Both the position numbers and the translations under genes were made by a program. Below the pieces are notes generated by a model. It searched no databases, had not been told where the DNA came from, and saw nothing but the letters and a program-made list of their open reading frames with translations. A stretch of 64,000 nt of DNA from Kalmanozyma brasiliensis GHG001 (lineage: Eukaryota; Basidiomycota; Ustilaginomycetes; Ustilaginales): contig NW_015961962.1 in NCBI RefSeq assembly GCF_000497045.1, forward strand, positions 206,566 through 270,565, given 5' to 3'. Shown here piece by piece: positions 22,701 through 31,279 of this stretch (positions are counted from its first letter, which is position 1; the number at the start of each line of letters is the position of its first letter).

Positions 22701-24246
22701 TGCTGCTCTTGACGCTGCTGTCGCCGTCAGCGAACGCAACTCCACTATCATCAGCTGGAGTGTTGGCCTGGAAGGAGCCGAAGAGTCGGTGTGGCGTGGC
22801 AAACTGCGGCGTCTCGAGATAAGTCGGCAGAGCGCTGGTTGATCCGCGAGCAGATGCACTCTTTCGTCGAGCGGGAGTCGAGACAAGGTTGAGAGGCGCA
22901 GCTGCTTCGACCCCGCCCGAAGATTTGGCGGCGGCTTCGATCTCGTCTTCGAATAGCTTGGCGGTGGGGAAGGAGCTCATGGACAGGTTGGCTGGCCTTC
23001 TCCTGGTGTCACGCAGAGGTGTTGTCTCGGTATCTCTGTCGGATCGAATGATGGGACGAGGCTGAGTAGCAAATTCGAAGAGATTGGCAACACCAGGCAG
23101 CTTGTCACTGAGGCCGGCCGAAGCACTGGCACTGCGAGGAGTGAGGAATTCAGTAAGAGGTCGATGCAGCGCGGCAGAAGAGGAGGCTCGAGCGCGATAC
23201 GGCATGCGTGGTTGAGTGGAAGGTAGCTCGTGCAAGTCGTCTGTCTTGGAAGTGGTGTGTACAGCCTCGTCGACATCCATGCCTCCGCTCGTGGTGGACC
23301 GTTGTCGAGCGGGAGTGATGAGTTGCTGCGAAGGGTGTGCGGACAAAAGCGGGCTGTTTGAGGATGGCAGTCGTGAGCGTGCTGGACGAGAGCGATGAGA
23401 TGCACTTGCAGTGATCTGAGCCGACAAGCTGGCGAGGGTGTGAGTGCTGGCAGAAGAGGAGGGTTTACGACTGAGTCGGTGTGTTGGTCGCGTGCCTGGC
23501 TGCAGCATGGGCTCGTTGAGATCCAGATTGAAAGCTGAGCTGGGCTCCAAGAGATCCTGCTGATCGCAGAGGGGCGAAGGCGAAGCAGGCGGTTGAGCGT
23601 AGGCGCCCTCCTCGTCGGAATCGACGTCCATCTCGGTATCATCGAGTCGGCGGTGTGAGTCGGACGAGCCAAATAGGGTGCGAGGACGCGGCCACACGTT
23701 CGCACTGTCGGCGTCTTCGCGTGAGCCCGCACGCAGCATAGGTTGAGACGAAGGACCGGCGACAGCGTTGAGCTCGAAACCAGCGTTGGCGGAGGCAGAG
23801 CTTGCGTCAGAACCCGAGCCATTGCTGATGCCGCGGTGGTGCCAAAGGGCACCTGCATTGACTGCTGTCTCCTGCGACTGTCCAAATGAAGGCAGATGCT
23901 GCAGAGGGACGGTCCTCTTGATGTTGTTGTAGATGATGTGTTGGTCGGCCTCCTCCTCGGCTTCCATGTCCATGTTCGAGCATTCCTGGTTAGGCGAGAG
24001 CTTGGAAAGTGGTGCCAGAGAGGAGAAGGCGTGAGAGCGCGGTATAGATAGCGTCTGGGGTCGATGTTGTGTTGCAGGTGCGGCTGGGAACTGATAGGAC
24101 GCGAAAGGCGATTTATTGTGGTAGGCGTGCGAGCCAAAGTTGGAAGGAGGGGTCATTGCCGCTTGAGATTGCAGGTTCATGTCGAGGGTACGAAGCGGAA
24201 GGGTGCCCTTCTTGGGCGAGATGAACGCGTCGTCGTTGCGATCCAT
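19732..24246 (-). CDS. wee1: Wee1/Swe1-family protein kinase
   Basis: 1504 aa. This is the kinase that phosphorylates the inhibitory Tyr of Cdk1 and delays mitosis. Residues 1-1040 are disordered, rich in Ser/Pro and Ser/Thr-Pro sites suited to CDK regulation. The kinase domain begins at about 1051 with IGAGEFSEV. It has HLDLKPAN with catalytic Asp1182, KIGDFGMA with Asp1200, and the Wee1-specific blocks EGDRVYLAPE and AADVFSLGLILLEAAGN followed by PWQKLR. Ser-rich sequence follows the kinase domain. It is much longer than S. pombe Wee1 (877 aa) or S. cerevisiae Swe1 (819 aa), all of it in the N-terminal extension. The start ATG opens the frame (MDRNDDAF). The 2.3 kb upstream is gene-free. 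Assignment to Wee1 rather than another kinase is firm. Confidence 0.92.
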   Translation of the reverse strand: MDRNDDAFISPKKGTLPLRTLDMNLQSQAAMTPPSNFGSHAYHNKSPFASYQFPAAPATQHRPQTLSIPRSHAFSSLAPLSKLSPNQECSNMDMEAEEEADQHIIYNNIKRTVPLQHLPSFGQSQETAVNAGALWHHRGISNGSGSDASSASANAGFELNAVAGPSSQPMLRAGSREDADSANVWPRPRTLFGSSDSHRRLDDTEMDVDSDEEGAYAQPPASPSPLCDQQDLLEPSSAFNLDLNEPMLQPGTRPTHRLSRKPSSSASTHTLASLSAQITASASHRSRPARSRLPSSNSPLLSAHPSQQLITPARQRSTTSGGMDVDEAVHTTSKTDDLHELPSTQPRMPYRARASSSAALHRPLTEFLTPRSASASAGLSDKLPGVANLFEFATQPRPIIRSDRDTETTPLRDTRRRPANLSMSSFPTAKLFEDEIEAAAKSSGGVEAAAPLNLVSTPARRKSASARGSTSALPTYLETPQFATPHRLFGSFQANTPADDSGVAFADGDSSVKSSRKRNGSLLASTASKDSPMPAPPITADVLEESPSQDAARRHETSFHRDSPAPRPSNRIVAHAFGPKERSSLMHETRFSSETNSANSSPDPIPRVRSRTSTSAASPARRAHDRRGPTSGSMDATGHYFTPQNFKSVKPLQAAFMSTGLVSKRNRARENSEGADGASDAFVMPLKAPNFGQALGLRQVVEAATAHASAAADRSTSSTMPDTPVKKATSTPLVPFPKFAPALRGQAEANTSGVGPSPLGAQSPAHDPHVSIISSGSPILPDGGDSPTPAFNNLSLPNASTPVSISGRHGSAFGNLPRSRRSAMNEASQASVFGTSVDDVTEDEGSLSDVTHSPSVHSGRIRDVQRLQKGKRAIHTPGSSAAPAPARKMLSVDIGKAAGAPKALRVRSAGLGKRTMSRNASFARDARSGTESSGDGSNDALPPATPVTSTMLLPGDDQMEPMTPTRSLKWFEAAQVLTTPSPSSRRQAAQKLRAHRLELMQSRRKSRLSETSTCQETPQKAPAGASSLGLYESTSDVRARGLEHGHLDTAFSVEETIGAGEFSEVLKAVSRSTGYAYAVKRMKRAYLGPRDRLRRLEEVDVLRALSTPGKPHPNIVSLFGAWEEEGHLFLQLELCPLGSLAFFLEEYGQQVGALDEPRLWKILAELSSGVAYIHGHNILHLDLKPANVLITEHGTLKIGDFGMATRWPLVDAETTLKGAGLDEEPHRYTLEHMAEPWPSQRGLEREGDRVYLAPEVIFHGQYGKAADVFSLGLILLEAAGNVELPDNGEPWQKLRRDDLSDVDLTAISGPMLRVLERLLCSDAEQRATIDEIVGLPTLTCVRSIMSRGLSASEMDQLPEFTESSSVSGSLAMLADSSSQHSIASELSSRTLGLSDSEAGSSAAELSETDSTMGISGLSSSMSGHTSISTSMSSFSSHAVIRVRGALIQEPEEEFMREVMGADTVEQRFFGKGDVGATRWVGERHGMEESTATLGSRRFSMELDV

Positions 24247-26561
24247 CGTGCCCGTTACCTCGTACAGGGGAAGATGTCGATGTGAGCGCTAGGGTAGCGT
24301 TGAGGCGCGTATGATTGTCGAATCTGATGTAAGGCCAGTCGGGAGGATGTGGACGATGGGACGTATGCTGTGCAGCAAAGGAAGGCGAGCTAGAAAGATT
24401 GCATAGGGCGAGCCGACGGTGTCGTCCGTTTGCGGAATGAATGAATGGATTCTCCAGGCTGTGACGATGGGAGTGCGGATGCTCCTGATGCGGAAGTGCA
24501 GGTGACGCGAAAGGAACGCGAAGGTGTTAAGCGGATGCTGCGTCCGATGATGATGTAATGGATCGCGTGTATGCTTTGCTACTGCGAGTATGAGCTGTCG
24601 ACTGGTCGTCAATAGGGAGATCGCTCGTGATCAAGACGGCTCTGTACGGCCAATGCAGCCGGATGCGTTGATTCAAAGATGGATGCAGGTGGAGTCCGAG
24701 GCTGGTAGAGTGGACGAAAGACGGGCGAGCGGTAGACGATAAGGACAGAAGTGGTGAATGCGAGTATGCTGTATAGGCGACGAGAGATGATGATGGAGAT
24801 GAGAGATGACAAGGACGGATCGAGAGAGAGAAGACAAGAGGAGAGAGGATAGAGATGGAGGCTCAGTCGATTGAATCTGCACGAGGAGGCGTGGACAGGC
24901 ACAGGCGAATGTCGCGACGAGCAGCAGCCGCAGCGGAATTTGGCCTCGGCGAGCCAACACCAACAGTCACCAGTCCCTCTCCGCCCTGCAACGGCACTTC
25001 TCTGCTGAGTGGAGTTGTCAGAAAATGAAAAATTCAGAAAGAAAACGCGCCTTTTTTGGTGAAAAGGGGGAAGGAAATCCAAAACTGAGCCAAATTGCAA
25101 TTGACTGGCAGGCAAGCAGAGCGAGCGAGCGAGCCAAAAAGGAAAAAGAGAAACAACTCAAACGCGAGCAACGTGGCAGGCAGGCACGACGCGACTCACC
25201 ACGAATGCACAAAATCGGTTTTCTTTTTTGCCTTTTTCAGTGAGCTCGGTGGGGACAACGGACAGCGGCGACAGCTCTCAAACATGATAGCGAACGTGTT
25301 CAATGACTTTTGTTGTTGCCCTCGCCGTTACCACGGAGATAGCACGGTGGCGACCGCCCAGTATTGATAGCTTTGGACCCTTTTTCACATCACAACAGGC
25401 AGCGATCTCGTGGCCGTCGACATGGCTCGCCGAGCAAGCTCCTGACGCCTCGTCGAGAGGGTGTGTCTGTCTCTTGCTTCGTCTAGGCCAGCGACTTGGC
25501 CTACCGACGGAAGGCAGTAGTCCTGAACGCTGCTCTTCTCCATCCTTTGAAATCTCTCGCCACCTAAGTGCAGCGATGTTTGCATTACTTCGCTGGAAGG
25601 AGTGAAGGCTTAACTCGGAAGGAGGCGGCGATATGTCAAGGTTGCTTTGACAGCGGCTCCGGCCCTGCTCAACAATAGACCCTTGAACCCTGTTTCACAT
25701 GGCCGTCGTACGTGTCGGCCCTCTTCGACACTGTGCCGCATCGACTGCCGGTGTAGAAGATAGCGTTGCCCTTCCGATCCGGTCAGGCCCGTTCTACGCC
25801 TGCCTAATGTCAACTTCACCGGTACCCGCTTGGTCACGGTATGGCGACCTGCGTCATTGCGTGAACTGATGCTTGCCTCCCCACCAAGGATTCGTCGAGA
25901 ACGCACCCAGCCCTTTGTGAGGGCGTCCCTTCGCCTGCCATCTGCTACAGCGAGCCGCACGAGCAGCTCAAAGAGGCATGCGCCAGCCTCCAAGGCAAGG
26001 CACATCAAGCCCAAGCAAGCATGCACACCAAAGCGCCAAAAATCATATGTCAAAAATCCTCTTTTATTTTTTGCCTTTTCTCTCACGCGCGCGACCCTCG
26101 AAGCTGAGGACACGAAATTGGGTTCGCGTTTCACCGCGTCGAGTCACGTGCCTGCTCGACCTCACACTCTGACCCGCTGTTTCTCAAGCCTGGCCTCAGA
26201 TTCTCCCTTCAGCTATTGCTTGATGACTACTGGCTCCGCTGACTGATCTTGGCGTGCCGTGTGCTTGACTTTCATCTCAACAGAGCGAGCTCGTTCCGAG
26301 TCATTGAGAGTGAGCGTAACAGTCTCGGTCGTTCTACCAGGCGGGATGCTGAGATCCAATTGTCAACGGAAAAGCGGCGTTGGAAAAGGAGCGTCGAAAT
26401 CAAGGCGCAATAAATCAGGGATGGTCTTGTCAACACCATCGAGCCCTACCTTCTCAGCCTCGACCACACTGATCAAACGAGCCGGCCGCCCTGTGGATCT
26501 TTGTGACAGTCCTGGATGTCTAATGACCGATTGCAGCGGACAGATGATAGAAAAAGCATCT
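24247..26561. other. Intergenic region, 2.3 kb, upstream of wee1
   Basis: It is the promoter and probably a long 5'UTR of wee1, plus the 3' end of the CLIP-170-like gene. It contains a GAGC array at 25119-25134 and two similar T-rich blocks with a central TTTTTTGCCTTTT (25219-25240 and 26061-26080). No coding sequence is supported. Confidence 0.5.
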
Positions 26562-29500
26562 CTAGAAGATCTCAGCAGCGTACGGACAGTCTTCAAAGCG
26601 GTGTCCCACCTCGCCGCAGTCATCGCAAGGCTCCTGCTCTCCCTGCGCTACCGGTGCACTGCCAGCGCTCGCCTTGGACGATGCGATCGAGCTCGTACGT
26701 TCCATCAGCTTTTCGCACTTGTCTAGCGTGTGGCCGCGCTGCGAACACAGTCCGCAGAAATCCAGCTCCTCGTCCTCCTCTTCCGCGGTCTGCCTCGCCA
26801 ACAATCCGCTCGTGGCAGCGCTGACAATACCTTTGCTCGGCCCCGTCACCGCACTCAGCGCCGCCGACGACTTGCTCTCCGTCCCAAGCGTCGCCTCAGG
26901 CCTGGCCTTGTTGCTACTGCGAATCGGACTGCGCTCGTCCAGCTTCTTCGAGAGGCGTTCCACCTGAGCCACTAGCCCCTCCTCTCGGAAGACACGCGCT
27001 TCCACCAGCGCTTCCAGCTGCGAGACCTCCTTCTGCAACGAGTCGGCCGTATCGCGTCTCTCCATCTTGGTCGCCTCGAGCGTCGACTTGAGATGCGCCA
27101 GCGTACTCTCGCTGCTCTGCAGACGTGCCTCACTGTCAGCGAGCTTCTCGGCCAGATCCGAAGTGTCGGCAGCACCCTCGACACCTTCGTGTGCCTCGAG
27201 CCGGCTTCGAAGCGATTCGACGGTCAGCTCTAGGGCGCGACACTTGGTCTCGGCTTCTTGTGCGCGAGCTTTGAGTTGAGACTCGAGCAGCTTGTGCTTG
27301 GTCTTCATCTCGTTGTTCTCTTCGCCCAGCTGACGCACCAGATAGCTGAGCCCAGACATCTGGTTGGCCGAGGAGACGTTCGAGACGTCGCTGGCAGCAT
27401 AGGTGCCGTTTGACGAGATGCGTTGCGAGGACTTGAGGTTGCTGCCCGTACTGGCGTTCGAGGCAATGGACAGGCGGTGCCCGTCCGTCTGCCCAGGTGA
27501 GTTGTCCATGGGCGAGCGAAGAGAGGCTTCCAAGGCGGACAGCTCCTTGCTCGAATCGACACGAAGCCGCAGCGAGCGGAGCTCGACATCCTTGGCTTCG
27601 AGCCTGGCTTCCAGCTCCTGCTTCTCGCTGCGCCACTGTGCTTGAGCCGCCGTGGCGGAGCTGCCCTCGTGGCCACTCTTGAGCGCGTTGAAGTTCTCGG
27701 CGTCGGCACGCAGACCCTCGAGCTCGGCTCGTTCGCGTTCCAACGCCTGCTGGCTCTCTTGCAGAGCATGTCGAGTCTCCTGGAGAAGCACGAGCTGCTC
27801 CTTGCCGGCCCTTGTTGCGCGATCCAGCTCGGTCTTCATGCGCTTGAGCTCGTTCTTCAAGCTGGTTTCGACCTCGTGCGACTTGTCGCGCCTCTTCTGG
27901 GCATACTCCTTCTCCTTCTCGAGCGCCAACACGCCTTCTGCGATTTGGTCCTCGTATTTGCCGAGCTTGTCCTGCAGATGAGCGACCTGCTCGCGCAGAG
28001 CCTCGTTGTCGATTGCTGCAGCGGAGCCGGCCTCGGGGCCGCTGCCATTCTGCGATGAAGCACGCGCGGCCTGCAACTCCTCGACACGAGCTTCCGCCGC
28101 TCGGATGGCTTCTTGCGCCTTGTCTTGGAGCAACTGCATGTTGTCCAACACCTGGATCCTCTCGCCGTCAATCTCCTCGATCCTCTGTTCATAAAGACTG
28201 ATGGTCTCGCGGCCTGCATCTTTGAGCTCGTCGATTTGACGAACCAGGCCATCTCGAGCTGTTTGTGCCTCGTCCTCGATGCGCTTGACGGACGCCTTGA
28301 GGCTGTCGATCTCGGCGTCTTTGAGCTTGAGCTGCGTTTCGAGCGCCTCTTTTGTCTCGCCTTGCTGCTCCAATGCTGACTGCTGTTCGATGCGACTCTT
28401 CATCTCGGCGACGAGCTGCTCGCTGGCTTCGAGCTTTAGCTGAAGCCCCTTCTGACGGCTCTCTGCCTCCTTTTGCTGTCGTTCGTAGTCGTCGCTGCTC
28501 TTGCTGAGCTGGAGCTTGAGATCCTTCTCGCGCTCTTCAATCTCTTTGCGTCGTCGGACCTCGTCGTCGCGCTCGACACGACGCTCCTCCTCCATCTCGG
28601 CTTGCCTGTCGCGTGCTTCGGCTCGCATCTTAGCCCGTTCGGCCTCGAGGACAGCTTCGTTGGAGCGCGCCTCTGACATGCGAGCCTTCCGTGCTTCTTG
28701 GGCACGACGTAGCTCTGCGTTCTGCTTCTCTAGCTCTTGCAGCTGCACTCGGAGCTGTTCGAACTCGGCCACCTGCTCTTCGTAGAGCGACAGAGGCACC
28801 ACAGCCTCGGCGACAGAGTCTTGTGTCAGATCGCCCAGGCCGGCAGCACCATCGTAGGTACCTGCGCGACTCTCTGCTCGAGACTGCGAGCGAGAAGCCA
28901 GCTGAGCTGATTTGCGCGGCGTGAGGTCCATGAGATCGAAGAGCATGCGATTCTTCTCGAGATTGGAGTCAGTGGTGGAGGTGGCCTCTTGCTTGGCAAC
29001 AGGCGAGCTTTCAATGTCGGAAGGATCGCGACCAAGTCGGCTGTTGGAGCGGAAGGAAAGCACACTGGATGCTCGCTCTGGGCGTGGCTCTTTGCTCGGG
29101 CTGGGAGGCGGTGGCATGCTCGCGTCCGATGTGGTTGGAAGTCCGCCTGGACGAGCAAACATGGATGTCCGACCCTTTGTTGCTCGAGGAGTAGGGATGC
29201 CGCCGAGACTCTGACGCTTCTTTGCGAGACCGGGTGTGCTCGGGAGCACGCTCGAGGCTGCACGTACACCAGCGAGCGAGGACCGAGGAGTCCGAGCTGC
29301 CAAGGAGGGCGTGGTAGGTGGCGCGGCACTGCGGATGGGACTGGTCTGCGCGGTCTTTTCCGAATCATCGCGAGCGGAGGGAGTAGGCGCCAAACTCTTG
29401 CGGGCGGTGAGACGGCTGGCTGGGCGCGAGGTGGAAAGCGAGGAAGCGGGTCTGCTGCCTGGAGTGACAGAAGGAGGACGTACACCGAGGCGAGAGGAAG

Positions 29501-30461
29501 CGCGTGACGGTGTCGCAGAGGGTGGACGCGCAATGGCGCTGACTCTTCTTCTTGACGGTGTCACTGCCCCTGAACGGTCTGGTAGATCCGAGGCACGAGA
29601 GGAGGGTCGATTGGACATGGACGAGGCGGGACGAGCGACAGCATCGGTGGGAGGTGCATCGTTGATGGCAATGACCTTGCTAGCCGGACAGAAGACGCCG
29701 TTGCCTGGCGCACAAGCAAAGTACTGCGTCCCTTGAACACTACCGTCGTTCTTTCCTTTGCCAACACTGTCACCGGTGAGCTCGAGACCGGCGTAGAAGC
29801 CAGGCTTGAAGTCCACGGTACCGAGATGACGAAGGACACCGACGAGCTCGGATCCTTCCATGTAGACCAGGTCGCCGATCTCGAGCTCTCTTCCGCGTCT
29901 GATGTGTTCCCTTGCGCGAGAAGCCGCGGTGGATGAGGAGTGAGACGGCGTCCTGCTCATAGCTGACGGAGTGGCGGTGCTGCGTGCATGGACGTCTGAG
30001 TATCTCTTTGGAGTGGCTGCTGTGCGAGATGTGCTGGCGACGGGTGCTTTGACTGGGCTCGCGGAGACAGGGGATGCGTTGGCAAGAGGTGTCGCTCTGG
30101 TCGGAGGCGTCTCGGATCGGAGGGACGAGTGTGACTTGCGTGATAATAGCGAGGTGCGGGGTAGCCGACCTGCTGTGAGCAGAGGTGACTGATCGTCGGC
30201 ATCGCTGGGCTCGTTGCGAGCTGCAGGAGAAGCAGCTGACGCTGGCGAAGCAGTCGAGAGACGATACTTTGCTGGATCGTTCTTTGAGATGGCTTCGGCC
30301 AGCGTCTGCTTCTTGAAGCGTGTGTCGGGACTGTCCGCCTGTGGGCTGATGCGTGATGCTGTTGCGAGCGAAGTGCGTCGGGCAACGCCGCTGGAGGAGG
30401 GTGTCGGCAGTCCCGATCGCAGGTGCGAGCTGTTGGGCGTAGTCGGAATGCCCGACGACAT
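26562..30461 (-). CDS. CAP-Gly microtubule plus-end protein, CLIP-170/Tip1/Bik1 family
   Basis: 1299 aa. It should bind growing microtubule ends and help link them to dynein or the cortex. Residues 1-185 are Ser/Thr/Pro-rich and basic. The CAP-Gly domain spans about 191-266 with the diagnostic GKNDG at 236-240, GYAGLEL-type core (FYAGLEL) and YFACAPGNGVF. A second Ser/Arg/Pro-rich basic region follows, then a long coiled coil (about 570-1200) rich in heptads. At the C-terminus are two zinc knuckles of the form C-x2-C-x4-H-x4-C (CGLCSQRGHTLDKC and CDDCGEVGHRFEDC), as in CLIP-170. The last residues are YAAEIF, not the EEY/F end of tubulin. It has one CAP-Gly domain, as fungal members do, against two in animals. 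It is divergent from the PI 4-kinase gene, with 818 bp between starts. Confidence 0.92.
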   Translation of the reverse strand: MSSGIPTTPNSSHLRSGLPTPSSSGVARRTSLATASRISPQADSPDTRFKKQTLAEAISKNDPAKYRLSTASPASAASPAARNEPSDADDQSPLLTAGRLPRTSLLSRKSHSSLRSETPPTRATPLANASPVSASPVKAPVASTSRTAATPKRYSDVHARSTATPSAMSRTPSHSSSTAASRAREHIRRGRELEIGDLVYMEGSELVGVLRHLGTVDFKPGFYAGLELTGDSVGKGKNDGSVQGTQYFACAPGNGVFCPASKVIAINDAPPTDAVARPASSMSNRPSSRASDLPDRSGAVTPSRRRVSAIARPPSATPSRASSRLGVRPPSVTPGSRPASSLSTSRPASRLTARKSLAPTPSARDDSEKTAQTSPIRSAAPPTTPSLAARTPRSSLAGVRAASSVLPSTPGLAKKRQSLGGIPTPRATKGRTSMFARPGGLPTTSDASMPPPPSPSKEPRPERASSVLSFRSNSRLGRDPSDIESSPVAKQEATSTTDSNLEKNRMLFDLMDLTPRKSAQLASRSQSRAESRAGTYDGAAGLGDLTQDSVAEAVVPLSLYEEQVAEFEQLRVQLQELEKQNAELRRAQEARKARMSEARSNEAVLEAERAKMRAEARDRQAEMEEERRVERDDEVRRRKEIEEREKDLKLQLSKSSDDYERQQKEAESRQKGLQLKLEASEQLVAEMKSRIEQQSALEQQGETKEALETQLKLKDAEIDSLKASVKRIEDEAQTARDGLVRQIDELKDAGRETISLYEQRIEEIDGERIQVLDNMQLLQDKAQEAIRAAEARVEELQAARASSQNGSGPEAGSAAAIDNEALREQVAHLQDKLGKYEDQIAEGVLALEKEKEYAQKRRDKSHEVETSLKNELKRMKTELDRATRAGKEQLVLLQETRHALQESQQALERERAELEGLRADAENFNALKSGHEGSSATAAQAQWRSEKQELEARLEAKDVELRSLRLRVDSSKELSALEASLRSPMDNSPGQTDGHRLSIASNASTGSNLKSSQRISSNGTYAASDVSNVSSANQMSGLSYLVRQLGEENNEMKTKHKLLESQLKARAQEAETKCRALELTVESLRSRLEAHEGVEGAADTSDLAEKLADSEARLQSSESTLAHLKSTLEATKMERRDTADSLQKEVSQLEALVEARVFREEGLVAQVERLSKKLDERSPIRSSNKARPEATLGTESKSSAALSAVTGPSKGIVSAATSGLLARQTAEEEDEELDFCGLCSQRGHTLDKCEKLMERTSSIASSKASAGSAPVAQGEQEPCDDCGEVGHRFEDCPYAAEIF

Positions 30462-31279
30462 GATTCACGAGGTTCAAGTCGAGAGCCGACGAGATAGCTC
30501 CAGTCTGAGAGGGTGTGATGATAACCTGCTGTGCCGAGAAGTGAGGGAGATGAAGAGACAATTGAGAGATGGTCAATTGCGCATCCTCCTGCTCCTCCTG
30601 CAGCTCAAAGTGTCACTTTTTCAAGAAGCTCGAGCATTTTTGGTGTTGATTCCCATCGTGTGGACGCGCGCGCTCTTTCTCAGCCTCCGACTGTTTTTTG
30701 GCCGCATGTTTGATGTCAGATTTCGAAATAGAGCTTGTTCCCTAGGTCAGCCACAAAGCAAAACGTGGCTCTCCGCCGGGACCAACAGCGTGCAGAGCTC
30801 CCTCAGCATATCCAGGCCTTGTCGCAATCGTCAGCCGTCAGAATGACTGTGCGTTGACTTCAAGCTTCGACTTGTGGATCTCGAAGCTGAACTCGCTAAG
30901 TTGCTTGTGCGCAGATACTCGCCCCTGTTGCTAGTGGGTCTTACCCTCAGCACACTGCAGCGCGAGAGGGTCTCACCGGCTCGCTTGCATGTGGAGAGAA
31001 GGCGCAGCAAAAAAGTGGGATCCGAGCGTCATCGATTTTTGTGGGCGTGCATTCACTCCCAGACCGAGCCTCGACTTTGGCGAAGCGAGAACCCTTTGAT
31101 GACTTGGCTGATGATGGCTGAGTAGACTGCGGTCCAGTCCTCCTCCCTTGTATCTTCCGCTCCACCATCGCTACCCTTCGACGTCCAGCTATCAGCATGT
31201 CGAGTCAATACGTTCGCCCCCAACACGATCTTTGAAGGTCATCTCTTGCCCTCCTCGAGAGGTCGCGCAATAGACCGCC
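30462..31279. promoter_or_regulatory. Divergent promoter region, CLIP-170-like / PI 4-kinase
   Basis: 818 bp between two divergent ATGs. No gene or repeat is seen. It presumably contains both promoters; no specific site can be assigned. Confidence 0.5.

Noticed and set aside
25303..25605. 100-aa ORF with a mildly hydrophobic N-terminus, possible secreted peptide
   Set aside because: The hydrophobic part is short and followed by ordinary intergenic-type sequence; no cleavage site or cysteine pattern typical of effectors.
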